Of a DNA stretch of 64,000 bases, positions 45,532-53,435 are shown piece after piece (within the stretch, counting starts at the first letter, position 1; the number at the start of each line of letters is the position of its first letter). Where the stretch lies: contig NZ_FULE01000015.1 in NCBI RefSeq assembly GCF_900163965.1, positions 54,422 through 118,421 of the forward strand. Reading direction: 5' to 3'. Under the pieces are notes generated by a model. The model was not told where the DNA came from. It saw only the letters and a list, made by a program, of their open reading frames with translations, and did not search any database. A program made the position numbers and the translations under genes. The stretch comes from Vibrio ruber DSM 16370 (GTDB lineage: Bacteria > Pseudomonadota > Gammaproteobacteria > Enterobacterales > Vibrionaceae).

Positions 45532-46014
45532 ATGAATATACAAACATACTCACCAGAATGGGCCAGAGAGATTGCTGACTTATTTTATCAGTCTGTACAT
45601 GCAATTGATCCTGCGATTTATACACCTGAGCAAAAAGCAGCCTGGGCACCGGCTCCGGTTAATTATGCGCTTTGGTCCGAGCGACTCAGTATCAAGAAAC
45701 CATTTGTAGCAATCATCGACAATCATGTGGCCGGCTTTATTGAACTCGATAGTGACGGCCATATTGATTGCACCTATACGCATCCAAATTTTCAGGGAAT
45801 CGGCGTCGCTTCGTCGCTTTATGAACATTTACTCTCACAAGCAAAAGAAGCCGGTATGACACGCTTATACGTTGAGGCATCACTCATTGCTAAACCGTTC
45901 TTTGAACGTCGTGGTTTTACTGTGGTCAAGCAGAATGAAGTGCAGCGTAATGGCGAGTCTCTTATCAATTTTTCAATGGAAATGTATCTCAACCATGATC
46001 ATCAAGGCGCTTGA
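45532..46014 (+). CDS. GNAT family N-acetyltransferase
   Basis: 160 residues from the ATG at 45532, with GAAGG seven bases upstream; an ATG four codons earlier is less well placed. Motif A reads IDCTYTHPNFQGIGVASSLYEHLLSQA with QGIGVA, followed by LYVEASLIAKPFFERRGFTVVKQ. It resembles YafP-like acetyltransferases in pattern. It is a separate transcription unit or part of a loose run with the preceding acetyltransferase; the substrate is unknown. Confidence 0.9.
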   Translation: MNIQTYSPEWAREIADLFYQSVHAIDPAIYTPEQKAAWAPAPVNYALWSERLSIKKPFVAIIDNHVAGFIELDSDGHIDCTYTHPNFQGIGVASSLYEHLLSQAKEAGMTRLYVEASLIAKPFFERRGFTVVKQNEVQRNGESLINFSMEMYLNHDHQGA

Positions 46015-46106
46015 AAGTGAGAGTGCTCACACATCGTTGTCGTTCAATCACTGGTATTTTAAAGTAATGTAAGTGACGAAATGCATACTTAAATGGTGAT
46101 TAGAAT

Positions 46107-46661
46107 ATGAATGAATTTGAGAAAATGAACTCAGGCCTGGAATTTGATGCAACCAGTCCCGAATTTGCAAAATTAAGAAATGAAGCATTTGATTTACTGA
46201 AAGAAATTAATTCGCGCCAGTTTGAAGCGGGAAAACCTTACGTTGCTAAGCTGCTCAAGCATGTAGGAGAGAATACGGTGGTCTGCCCGCCATTTCTTTG
46301 TGAATATGGAAAAAGCATCTCTATCGGTAGCAATACCTACATCAATATGGGCGCAACAATGCTGGATAATGCACCGATCAAAATCGGCAACCATGTGTTA
46401 ATCGGCCCCAATGCACAATTTTATACCCCGACCCACTCATTAGATCATCAACAGCGTAAAAATTGGGAATTTCAGTGTTTACCGATCATCGTCGAAGATG
46501 ATGTCTGGATCGGAGGAAATGTCGTGATTTGCCAAGGTGTTACGATCGGTGCACGCTCGGTTGTCGCAGCAGGCGCAGTAGTGACCAAAGATGTTGCACC
46601 GGACACTTTAGTGGGGGGCGTACCGGCTCAATTTATCAAAGCGCTGGATAACAACAACTAG
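46107..46661 (+). CDS. Sugar O-acetyltransferase (Maa/LacA-like, LbH fold)
   Basis: 184 residues with the N-terminal Maa helical cap and a left-handed beta helix of hexapeptide repeats. Signatures are VVCPPFLCEYGKSISIGSNTYIN, MLDNAPIKIGNHVLIGPNAQFYTPTHSLD (catalytic His region), VEDDVWIGGNVVICQGVTIG and AAGAVVTKDVAPDTLVGGVPAQ. It transfers acetyl from acetyl-CoA to a sugar hydroxyl, probably for detoxification or export of sugars. It ends 56 bp before a SoxR-like promoter that starts the next unit. Confidence 0.93.
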   Translation: MNEFEKMNSGLEFDATSPEFAKLRNEAFDLLKEINSRQFEAGKPYVAKLLKHVGENTVVCPPFLCEYGKSISIGSNTYINMGATMLDNAPIKIGNHVLIGPNAQFYTPTHSLDHQQRKNWEFQCLPIIVEDDVWIGGNVVICQGVTIGARSVVAAGAVVTKDVAPDTLVGGVPAQFIKALDNNN

Positions 46662-46717
46662 TCCGATTGCCCTAATCTGCAAACCTTCTGCTTCTATCTT
46701 TCTCTCCGAAAATAGCG

Positions 46718-46748
46718 ATTGACCTCAACTTAACTTGAGGTCTTATGC
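46718..46748 (+). promoter_or_regulatory. SoxR-type promoter (SoxR box between -35 and -10)
   Basis: TTGACC and TATGCT are separated by 19 bp, the over-long spacer typical of MerR/SoxR-controlled promoters. Within it, CCTCAACTTAACTTGAGG differs from the E. coli soxS SoxR box (CCTCAAGTTAACTTGAGG) at a single position. It lies about 95 bp before the VOC-protein ATG. Confidence 0.8.
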
Positions 46749-46842
46749 TGGCCTCAAACAAAAAACGACATCAATCGTGTTCCATAGGGTGGCTATTATC
46801 AACGTCAGTTAACACATTCCACACACATATATTGAGGTAATC

Positions 46843-47265
46843 ATGAGCAACGATATTGGTTTTACACATATCGCACTATCAGCGAAGGACATAGACAAAA
46901 GCATCCATTTTTACACAACTTATGCAAATATGTCTGTGATGCATGAACGAGTCGATGAAGACATCGATAAGCGAGTCGTCTGGTTATCCGATAAAACCCG
47001 ACCATTTGTACTGGTGCTGGTGCAGAACAGCGACCCGACGCCTGTGCTTGGTCCGTTTGCCCACCTTGGCGTGGGTTGTCGTGATAAAGATGAAGTGGAT
47101 CAGCTGTGTCATCAAGCAAGAAAAGAAGGTATTTTAGCCAAAGAGGCTACGGATTCCGGCTATCCTGTCGGGTATTGGGCGTTTATTCGTGATCCGGACG
47201 GCCACACGCTTGAGATCTCTTATGGGCAAGAGATTGGTTTGACAGTTGAACAACATCAAGCTTAG
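46843..47265 (+). CDS. VOC family (glyoxalase-like) protein under a SoxR-type promoter
   Basis: 140 residues with the paired beta-alpha-beta-beta-beta units of the vicinal oxygen chelate fold: FTHIALSAKDIDKSIHFYTTYANM in the first module and FAHLGVGCRDKDEVDQL with FIRDPDGHTLEISYGQ in the second. Candidate metal ligands are His9, His of FAHLG and Glu of LEISY. Members act as glyoxalases, dioxygenases or antibiotic-binding proteins. Because the promoter carries a SoxR box, a role in redox-cycling or quinone/phenazine stress is likely. Racemase and MAPEG genes follow. Confidence 0.85.
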   Translation: MSNDIGFTHIALSAKDIDKSIHFYTTYANMSVMHERVDEDIDKRVVWLSDKTRPFVLVLVQNSDPTPVLGPFAHLGVGCRDKDEVDQLCHQARKEGILAKEATDSGYPVGYWAFIRDPDGHTLEISYGQEIGLTVEQHQA

Positions 47266-47351
47266 CAAAAAATTCAGCCGACTCTCACCACGTCGGCTGA
47301 TGATCACCATAAAGGTCATAAGTGACTTACAATTAGATAAGGGCATATCAC

Positions 47352-48050
47352 ATGAAAACAATTGGTTTATTGGGAGGAATGAGCTGGGAATCGACACTCA
47401 GCTATTACAAGGCAATCAACGAATCCGTACAAAATAAATTAGGCGGCCTGCATTCAGCCAAAATCAGTTTATACAGTGTCGATTTTAACGAAATAGAACA
47501 GTTACAACACCAAGGCAAGTGGGATGAGACGGCTAAAATACTATCTGACTCGGCTAAATCCGTTGAATCAGGCGGTGCTGATTTCTTGTTGATTTGTACC
47601 AACACAATGCACAAAGTTGCCCCGCAAATTGAATCATCAATCTCTATTCCAATACTCCATATTGCTGATGCCACCGCAGAGCAATTACGCATCGACGGTA
47701 TTCAAAAAGTCGGACTGATCGGCACTCGATTCACAATGGAACAAGATTTCTACAAAAACCGTTTAACTGAAAAATTCGGGATTGAAGTGATTGTGCCAAA
47801 TTCAGAGCAACAAACCATCATTCATGACATCATTTATCAAGAGCTGTGTTTGGGTGTGATACGTGATGATTCTCGGGCACAATATTTAGACATCATCCAC
47901 AGTTTATCTGCACAAGGGGCTGAAGCGGTTATTCTCGGATGTACCGAAATCGCATTACTCGTAAAACAAGAACATACGGATGTGACCCTATACGACACCA
48001 CGGCTATACATGCCGAAGCCGCAGTTTTGCTTGCTTTAAAAAATAGTTGA
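47352..48050 (+). CDS. Aspartate/glutamate racemase family protein
   Basis: 232 residues. The two catalytic cysteines sit in LLICTNTMHKV and VILGCTEIALL, with the N-terminal IGLLGGMSWEST typical of YgeA-like broad-specificity amino-acid racemases. PLP-independent enzymes of this type interconvert L- and D-amino acids (YgeA acts on homoserine and others). It lies 87 bp after the VOC gene in the same direction and so may belong to the SoxR-controlled unit; the substrate is not determinable here. Confidence 0.92.
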   Translation: MKTIGLLGGMSWESTLSYYKAINESVQNKLGGLHSAKISLYSVDFNEIEQLQHQGKWDETAKILSDSAKSVESGGADFLLICTNTMHKVAPQIESSISIPILHIADATAEQLRIDGIQKVGLIGTRFTMEQDFYKNRLTEKFGIEVIVPNSEQQTIIHDIIYQELCLGVIRDDSRAQYLDIIHSLSAQGAEAVILGCTEIALLVKQEHTDVTLYDTTAIHAEAAVLLALKNS

Positions 48051-48068
48051 TCATTAACGGGGGAAAAT

Positions 48069-48491
48069 ATGAATTCTATCGATCTATATACCGCTTCTTT
48101 CTGGGGTATTTTGGTTATGCTGCTCACATGGCTTATCCAAGGGTTAGTCGCTTCAACCTCAAAGGCGTCCCAAAAAGGCGCAGTCCCCGGGAAAATTGAT
48201 CAATCACTGAGCCATGACTCTTTTGTGTTCAGATCTCACCGAACTTTTATGAACTCGCTGGAAAATCTGCCCATCATGTTGGGAACATCATTTTTAGCGG
48301 TTCTCATGGGAGCAAATGTATTTTGGACCGGGGTGTTTATCTGGGTTTTTGCCGGGGCAAGAATTGTACATATGGTGCTCTATTATGCTATTGCCACAGA
48401 AACCAGCCCTAGCCCGCGTTCCTATTTCTTTTTACTTGGTCTACTGTCCAATATCTGTTTACTGGTTTTATGTGGGCTCACACTTGTCTGA
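48069..48491 (+). CDS. MAPEG family membrane protein
   Basis: 140 residues with about four membrane helices. The MAPEG signature covers FVFRSHRTFMNSLENLPIMLGTSFLAVL and ARIVHMVLYYAI. Members include microsomal glutathione transferases; the bacterial ones are mostly uncharacterised but may conjugate glutathione to lipophilic electrophiles. It starts 18 bp after the racemase gene and is therefore cotranscribed. A membrane GST-like protein would fit the redox-stress promoter upstream. Confidence 0.88.
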   Translation: MNSIDLYTASFWGILVMLLTWLIQGLVASTSKASQKGAVPGKIDQSLSHDSFVFRSHRTFMNSLENLPIMLGTSFLAVLMGANVFWTGVFIWVFAGARIVHMVLYYAIATETSPSPRSYFFLLGLLSNICLLVLCGLTLV

Positions 48492-48542
48492 CGCCCTGCT
48501 AGGGCTCAAATACTATTAGAGTTCGGATAAGCCGGCAGATAA

Positions 48543-48582
48543 AAAATGAACCTTGAGGCAATCGTGACTCAAGGTTCATTTT
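48543..48582. terminator. Bidirectional terminator after the MAPEG gene
   Basis: AAAATGAACCTTGAG-(10 nt)-CTCAAGGTTCATTTT is a perfect 15-bp stem with A/T ends. Confidence 0.9.
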
Positions 48583-48584
48583 CG

Positions 48585-48608
48585 AGGTGAGGAACATTCT
48601 CCTCACCT
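48585..48608 (-). terminator. Second hairpin downstream of the GH30 gene
   Basis: AGGTGAGGA-ACATTC-TCCTCACCT is a perfect 9-bp stem immediately beside the larger terminator, 15 bp after the xylanase stop on the minus strand. Confidence 0.6.
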
Positions 48609-48622
48609 TAACTGACACAGCA

Positions 48623-49843
48623 TTACTCAGACACGAATGTCATCACTGCCCAAGGATCCGCATAAGCAGTAAACCGGTTGTTACTTACCGCATATTTACC
48701 GCCATAGCTAACATTTTTAGACGCTGAAGTCACATATTTTGTCATGGAACCAACAGTGCCATTTTGTAACGTAAAGTCTAGCTTCTTATGTGAGTTCGTT
48801 CTGTTGACGACTGCAACCACAAGCTTGCCAGAACGATTCTTATAAGCCGTCACATAGACATTACTTTCAGGGACTTCTGTTGCAGCAATACGTACATCTC
48901 CCGGACGGATGAATTTAGAAAACTGTGACATGATATAACCACGTTTACTGATGTTACCGTCTTCAGTCAAAAAGCCGTAACTCCGACGGAGATACCACCA
49001 GATATACGCACTATAGTTAGAAACCATACTTTGATGCAGTTCTAAACCGACATTCATTGCCTTGTCCCAAATATTGGCATTATCAGTGTCGGTATAGTGC
49101 TCGGTCATCCACAATTTTTTGCCTTTCTGGAGTGCCAGTGGATAATTTCTTGGTGTAACGCCATATAAATGACCACCAATAATATCAACATGGCTACTCG
49201 CAACAGAGTCTTTTAAGATTGGATCAGAAAGTGCAGGATTAAAGCCTAATGATTCTGGTGCTAAAATTTTCAGAGAGGAATCCAGTCGCCAGCCTTGATC
49301 ATTTAAATAATTGACAAAGTCTGCACCCGACCAGTCACAAGACTCATAATTAGGATGCCAATCCGGCTCATTTTGTATTGATAGTGCATAGATAGGCGTA
49401 TTTTTACCAGCCATATAATTGGTAAAATCCATTAAGTGATTGGTATATCCCCAATAATGTTCTTTTTTAAGTTTGCCCCCATTATTTACGTCGTTATTGG
49501 TCTTCATATAAGCTGGTGGTGACCAAGGTGTTGCCAATAGTTTTGCACCATAAGAATAAGCAATTTGAGCCGTTGGTACTTGTCTGTACCATTGATTTGG
49601 ATCCGGATCGATTCGCATACGCATAATGGATAAACCCATTTGCCCATCACCATTACCAAATGCTTTGGTGGCTTGTGCTGAGGTTAGATCATTGACCCAA
49701 CCGGGCGCATTCATCGCACCAAACCCATCAATCTCTTGATATTCAGCATTGAAATTAATGTATACGGCACCAGCAACAGCATTTAAACTCATTGAACTGA
49801 GTAATAAAGCCGTTGAAATCCCTAGTAATTTTTTCATCTCCAT
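48623..49843 (-). CDS. Secreted GH30 family glucuronoxylanase/xylanase
   Basis: 406 residues with a Sec signal peptide (MKKLLGISTALLLSSMSLNAVAGA). The (beta/alpha)8 barrel starts EYQEIDGFGAMNAPGW and has the acid/base Glu in LSIQNEPDWHPNY (about residue 163) and the nucleophile Glu in KKLWMTEHYTD (about residue 255), as in GH30 subfamily 8. A side beta-domain follows (VYVTAYKNRSGKLVVAVVNR to the end), with no carbohydrate-binding module. It should cleave (glucurono)xylan outside the cell. It is monocistronic behind a very AT-rich upstream region. Confidence 0.92.
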   Translation of the reverse strand: MEMKKLLGISTALLLSSMSLNAVAGAVYINFNAEYQEIDGFGAMNAPGWVNDLTSAQATKAFGNGDGQMGLSIMRMRIDPDPNQWYRQVPTAQIAYSYGAKLLATPWSPPAYMKTNNDVNNGGKLKKEHYWGYTNHLMDFTNYMAGKNTPIYALSIQNEPDWHPNYESCDWSGADFVNYLNDQGWRLDSSLKILAPESLGFNPALSDPILKDSVASSHVDIIGGHLYGVTPRNYPLALQKGKKLWMTEHYTDTDNANIWDKAMNVGLELHQSMVSNYSAYIWWYLRRSYGFLTEDGNISKRGYIMSQFSKFIRPGDVRIAATEVPESNVYVTAYKNRSGKLVVAVVNRTNSHKKLDFTLQNGTVGSMTKYVTSASKNVSYGGKYAVSNNRFTAYADPWAVMTFVSE

Positions 49844-50456
49844 ATTTACCCAACCTTGTTTGTTAGTGTTAAATATTGTACGGCAGATATAGCTGCCTAA
49901 TTCATTTACTCAACCACACAAAAGATGCCTGACTTAGTAAAATTTAACGAAAACAACTGAAAATTCATCCCAACATCTCTATATTAGGTGGCTGAATCAA
50001 CTATGCCACCCAACGTAATATATGTAACCTATAAAAATCCAAATATATGACTACTGCCAAGTAATTACACTGTGTTAAATATATTTAATTCAATAAATGA
50101 CATGTTTATTGTGACGTGCACCATACTGATTTCAAAAATATTAAAATCATTCATTAAAACAATCACACAAAAATTATAAACTATTGAAAAATATATCAAA
50201 TAATATATTTTAACGAAAAAACATAACACCAAAATTAATTATAAAAACAATTTAAAAAGTTATATTATAAAATTAAAAACTACATTTCCATTTGATTTGT
50301 GGCTATTTTTTATTTTCAGTTTCTCGCTAAAGTGCAAGTATTGAAAGAGACACAATTCAGGCTCTGCATATTGTTTGAGAATAGGTTCAGGGAAAGAAAA
50401 AGAGAGCATCAATCCGGCTGGGAATGCTCTCTTGGATGTTTTATCCTTTCCGCTAT
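49844..50456. other. Long AT-rich region upstream of the xylanase gene
   Basis: About 610 bp of very AT-rich DNA between a minus-strand gene and the 3' end of the decarboxylase operon. Poly-A/T blocks dominate 50040-50300, as at H-NS-silenced acquired loci. It contains the promoter of the xylanase gene and, at its right end, the decarboxylase terminator (50398-50434). No coding frame of protein-like character is visible. Confidence 0.5.
50398..50434 (-). terminator. Terminator of the hydroxyarylate decarboxylase operon
   Basis: AAGAGAGCAT-(15 nt)-ATGCTCTCTT on the plus strand; on the minus strand the stem is followed by TTTCTTT. It lies 23 bp after the subunit D stop. Confidence 0.85.
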
Positions 50457-50693
50457 TTACCGTTGATTGACCGGCAGCAATGGTGGGATTTCTGGTAATT
50501 GCATCGCGTTATCGATCTCTTCCGGTGTCATTTTAAACGCATCCGGAAAATGCTCGCGGCTCGTTCGTCTGAGCGGCTCTGTAGAACGCCAAGTATAAAG
50601 ACATCGTTGGCATTGATGTACCGTCCATACATCCGCAACCGGTGATTGAGCAAGCAATGCAATCTCTTCATGAGCACAACGTGGACAAATCAT
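50457..50693 (-). CDS. Non-oxidative hydroxyarylic acid decarboxylase, small subunit D
   Basis: 78 residues. Two CxxC pairs (MICPRCAHEEI and VHQCQRCLYTWRSTEP) form a probable zinc ribbon, as in VdcD/BsdD/EcdD-type subunits. It overlaps the stop of the UbiD-like gene by 4 bp (ATGA) and so is translationally coupled. The D subunit is needed for, or enhances, decarboxylation of substrates such as vanillate or 4-hydroxybenzoate in related systems. Confidence 0.9.
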   Translation of the reverse strand: MICPRCAHEEIALLAQSPVADVWTVHQCQRCLYTWRSTEPLRRTSREHFPDAFKMTPEEIDNAMQLPEIPPLLPVNQR

Positions 50694-52129
50694 TGTTTAC
50701 CTTCCTTAGCTTCGTGAAGCATACGCGTTAATTTGGTAACCCATGCTTTCGTTTCAGGCAGATCTTTGACAGGCATACCGTAGTTTCCCCGATTATCCGG
50801 TGCGACCGGCGTTGTTGCATCGATAATCAATTTATCCGTAATTCCAGACGGAGATGAGCCGGGATCCAGTTCAAGTACCGACATATTATTCAGTTGTACT
50901 AAGTCACCTGCCGGGTTCACTTTTGATGACATCGCCCACATCACTTGTTTTAAATCGAAAGGATCGACATCTTCATCAACCATAATGACCATTTTGACAT
51001 AACCGAGACCATGAGGCGTGGTCATGGCACGCATCCCGACCGATCTGGCAAATCCCCCGAAACGTTTCTTCGTTGAGATAATCACCAATAAACCGTGTGT
51101 GTACATGGCATTCACCGCCTGCACCTCGGGAAACTCCGCTTTGAGTTGTTGATACAAAGGAACACAAGTCGCAGGCCCAATCAGATAGTCAACTTCGGTC
51201 CACGGCATACCAAGATATAAGGATTCAAAAATTGGATTGCTCCGGTAAGAGACCTTATCAATTCTGACGACTGTCATTCTCCGCCCACCGGAATAATGGC
51301 CGGTAAACTCACCGAATGGCCCTTCGATCTCACGCACACCACACTCAATCACCCCTTCAAGCACGACTTCAGATCCCCAAGGCACATCAAATCCTGTCAA
51401 CGGGGCCTTCACAATCGGATAAGGTGCTTCTCTGAGTGCGCCCGCCATATCGTATTCGGACTGATCATACTTAAGTGGTGTTGCCCCCATCAAAGTGATG
51501 ATGGGATCATTCCCCAGCACAATTGCCACCGGTAGGTCTTCTCCCCGCTCCTCAGCTTTATGCAGATGAATCGCAATGTCATGCATCGGTATCGGCTGCA
51601 GGCCTAACTTTCTCTTGCCTTTAACTTCCAGCCGATAAATCCCGACATTCTGCTTGTCGAAATCTTCCGGATCGGTCGGATCCCGGGAGACGGTACACGC
51701 TTTATCGAGATAGAATCCACCGTCCCCATCGTTAAGCCGGAAAAGCGGCAAAATATCAAACAAATTGATCGCTTCGCCATCAACCGTGTTTTCCGCCCAA
51801 GGCGGATTGTCCCGGTATTCCGGCGCGACCGGGAAGTTTTCCCAACGACGAATAAATTCGTCGATCTGTTCTTTCACCGGCGTATTCGGTGGTAACCCCA
51901 TCGATATCGCGTGATTTGGCCACGAGCCAACCGTATTCATCGCAACTTTGGCATTGGTAAATCCTTCGATATTATCGAACCAAAGCGCCGGAGCACCGTC
52001 GCCAATCCTTCCGGTCGCATTTGCAGCAGCAGCAATATCAGGTTCCGCTTTAACCTGTTCAGTGATTCTCAGTAGTTGGCCTTGCGCTTCTAGTGCCTTT
52101 AAATAGCTTCTTAAATCATCAAAAATCAT
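50690..52129 (-). CDS. UbiD-family non-oxidative hydroxyarylic acid decarboxylase, subunit C
   Basis: 479 residues. UbiD features are MIFDDLRSYLKALEAQGQL, the prFMN/metal-binding region around QNVGIYRLEVKGKRKLGLQPIPMHDIAIH, the catalytic loop EGPFGEFTGHYSGGRRM and the C-terminal MWAMSSKVNPAGDLVQLNNM. It uses prenylated FMN to decarboxylate phenolic acids reversibly. It overlaps the start of subunit D and the stop of the UbiX gene. The substrate class (vanillate, 4-hydroxybenzoate, gallate) cannot be told from sequence by eye. Confidence 0.93.
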   Translation of the reverse strand: MIFDDLRSYLKALEAQGQLLRITEQVKAEPDIAAAANATGRIGDGAPALWFDNIEGFTNAKVAMNTVGSWPNHAISMGLPPNTPVKEQIDEFIRRWENFPVAPEYRDNPPWAENTVDGEAINLFDILPLFRLNDGDGGFYLDKACTVSRDPTDPEDFDKQNVGIYRLEVKGKRKLGLQPIPMHDIAIHLHKAEERGEDLPVAIVLGNDPIITLMGATPLKYDQSEYDMAGALREAPYPIVKAPLTGFDVPWGSEVVLEGVIECGVREIEGPFGEFTGHYSGGRRMTVVRIDKVSYRSNPIFESLYLGMPWTEVDYLIGPATCVPLYQQLKAEFPEVQAVNAMYTHGLLVIISTKKRFGGFARSVGMRAMTTPHGLGYVKMVIMVDEDVDPFDLKQVMWAMSSKVNPAGDLVQLNNMSVLELDPGSSPSGITDKLIIDATTPVAPDNRGNYGMPVKDLPETKAWVTKLTRMLHEAKEGKQ

Positions 52130-52721
52130 TCACGATTTCCTCATCATGTTTTGTTCTGTGAGAAAGACCTTGCCAGCGTTTCGCAAACGGGGCATCCAGA
52201 CCAAACTGATCCAAAACCCTTGTCACAATATGCTGTTTAATATCCTCGACAGACTCAGGCCGGTTGTACCAAGCCAGCATAGGAGGCACCATAGCGACAC
52301 CAATTCTGGCAAGCGCGAGCATATTCTCTAAGTGAATCGGATTGAGTGGCATTTCCCGGGGAACAAGCACCAAGCGACGCTGTTCTTTTAAAATGACATC
52401 CGCGGCGCGGCCAATCAGGCCATCGGCATATCCGGATCGGATACCGGCCAAGGTCTTCATACTGCAGGGAATAATGATCATCCCATCGGTTTTGAATGAG
52501 CCGGATGAAATTGCAGCGGCTTGATCCGCTGAGTGATACGTGACATCCGCCAACAGGCTTACCTCTCTGGCAGTCATCGACGTTTCAAGTTCAATGGTCG
52601 TTTTTGCCCAACGCGACATCACAAAATGTGTTTCTACATCCGGAATTTTCTGTAAAGCCTGCAACAGCGTGACCGCCAACGGTGCTCCGGTCGCACCTGT
52701 CATTCCAACAATTAGCCTCAT
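52119..52721 (-). CDS. UbiX-like flavin prenyltransferase, subunit B
   Basis: 200 residues with the UbiX fold: MRLIVGMTGATGAPLAVTLLQAL (FMN-binding), SGSFKTDGMIIIPCSMKTLAGIRSGYADGLIGRAADV and RRLVLVPREMPLNPIHLENML, with PPMLAWYNRP near the end. It prenylates reduced FMN to make the cofactor of the UbiD-like decarboxylase encoded next, overlapping by 11 bp. It is the first gene of the operon, 28 bp downstream of an 18-bp palindrome likely bound by the divergent MarR regulator. Confidence 0.93.
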   Translation of the reverse strand: MRLIVGMTGATGAPLAVTLLQALQKIPDVETHFVMSRWAKTTIELETSMTAREVSLLADVTYHSADQAAAISSGSFKTDGMIIIPCSMKTLAGIRSGYADGLIGRAADVILKEQRRLVLVPREMPLNPIHLENMLALARIGVAMVPPMLAWYNRPESVEDIKQHIVTRVLDQFGLDAPFAKRWQGLSHRTKHDEEIVNDF

Positions 52722-52748
52722 ACACCCTCAAAATTATCATTGAAAACA

Positions 52749-52766
52749 TTGTTCGTACACGAACAA
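52749..52766. promoter_or_regulatory. 18-bp palindromic operator between ubiX-like and marR genes
   Basis: TTGTTCGT-AC-ACGAACAA is a perfect palindrome 28 bp before the ubiX-like start codon in the divergent promoter region. It is the probable MarR-family binding site controlling phenolic-acid decarboxylation. Confidence 0.75.
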
Positions 52767-52835
52767 TTTGATTAAACTAAATCTTATATGCACAAAAAGC
52801 AATCTTAAAATTTTTAAATCCGTGATCCCGCCGTT

Positions 52836-52860
52836 CCCTTGAGATAACTTGGGTATATAA
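52836..52860 (-). repeat. Dispersed repeat copy 2 (TATACCCAAGT..TCTCAAG)
   Basis: The minus strand reads TTATATACCCAAGTTATCTCAAG, matching the element at 13939-13961 at 21 of 23 positions. It lies 90 bp before the marR gene. Confidence 0.45.
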
Positions 52861-52949
52861 TTAACAATATGCGTAATACGTAATGAATGGATATTTTGAA
52901 TGACACAACGCGCCCCTCTTTTCATCACAATCAAGGATAACCAGAACAG

Positions 52950-53366
52950 ATGACTCAGAGATTAGATTCAGCTGTATTTCACTTGATGCGAAAGCTGTTT
53001 CAAGAACATACGTCATATTGGCAAGATGCATTACCCCACGTGACAAAACCACAGTTTTCTGTTTTACATGCGATTGCCCAATCACCGGGGATTGAGCAAG
53101 TTGATCTTGTGGAAGCAGCCATTACCACCAAAGCAACGCTGGCAGAACTACTGGGCAGAATGGAAAAACGGGGACTGATTCAGCGACAGCATGGCACCCA
53201 AGATAAAAGACGCCGTTTTGTCTATTTAACAGCAGAAGGAGAAAAGCTTTACCATGCTTCAATGGAAGTCGTTCAATCGCTCGATATGAAATTTCTCAGT
53301 CGGATCTCAGAAACGGATCACCAACAATTATTGCGTATTCTGAATACATTATCCGGCAACCGCTGA
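52950..53366 (+). CDS. MarR-family regulator of the decarboxylase operon
   Basis: 138 residues. The winged HTH is at ~40-100 (KPQFSVLHAIAQSPGIEQVDLVEAAITTKATLAELLGRMEKRGLIQRQ) with the wing TQDKRRRFVYLTAEGEKL. MarR repressors commonly respond to phenolic ligands. Divergence from the UbiX/UbiD operon with a perfect palindrome in between makes it the likely ligand-controlled repressor of that operon. It is followed by a terminator shared with the convergent MFS gene. Confidence 0.9.
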   Translation: MTQRLDSAVFHLMRKLFQEHTSYWQDALPHVTKPQFSVLHAIAQSPGIEQVDLVEAAITTKATLAELLGRMEKRGLIQRQHGTQDKRRRFVYLTAEGEKLYHASMEVVQSLDMKFLSRISETDHQQLLRILNTLSGNR

Positions 53367-53383
53367 TTGCTCTCAAAACGTCA

Positions 53384-53410
53384 AAAGCACTAACAATTTG
53401 TCAGTGCTTT
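53384..53410. terminator. Terminator between marR and the MFS gene
   Basis: AAAGCACT-(11 nt)-AGTGCTTT, with A/T tracts on both sides, lies between convergent genes. Confidence 0.75.
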
Positions 53411-53435
53411 ACATTTTCGTTTCTGGTGCGAAGTA

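Noticed and set aside
44944..48491. Superintegron-like cassette array (run of small co-directional acetyltransferase, VOC, racemase and MAPEG genes; a GTTAGGT motif at 45450)
   Set aside because: No attC-type inverted repeats or paired RYYYAAC/GTTRRRY core sites of the right spacing were found between the genes, and the SoxR promoter within the run argues for ordinary transcription units.
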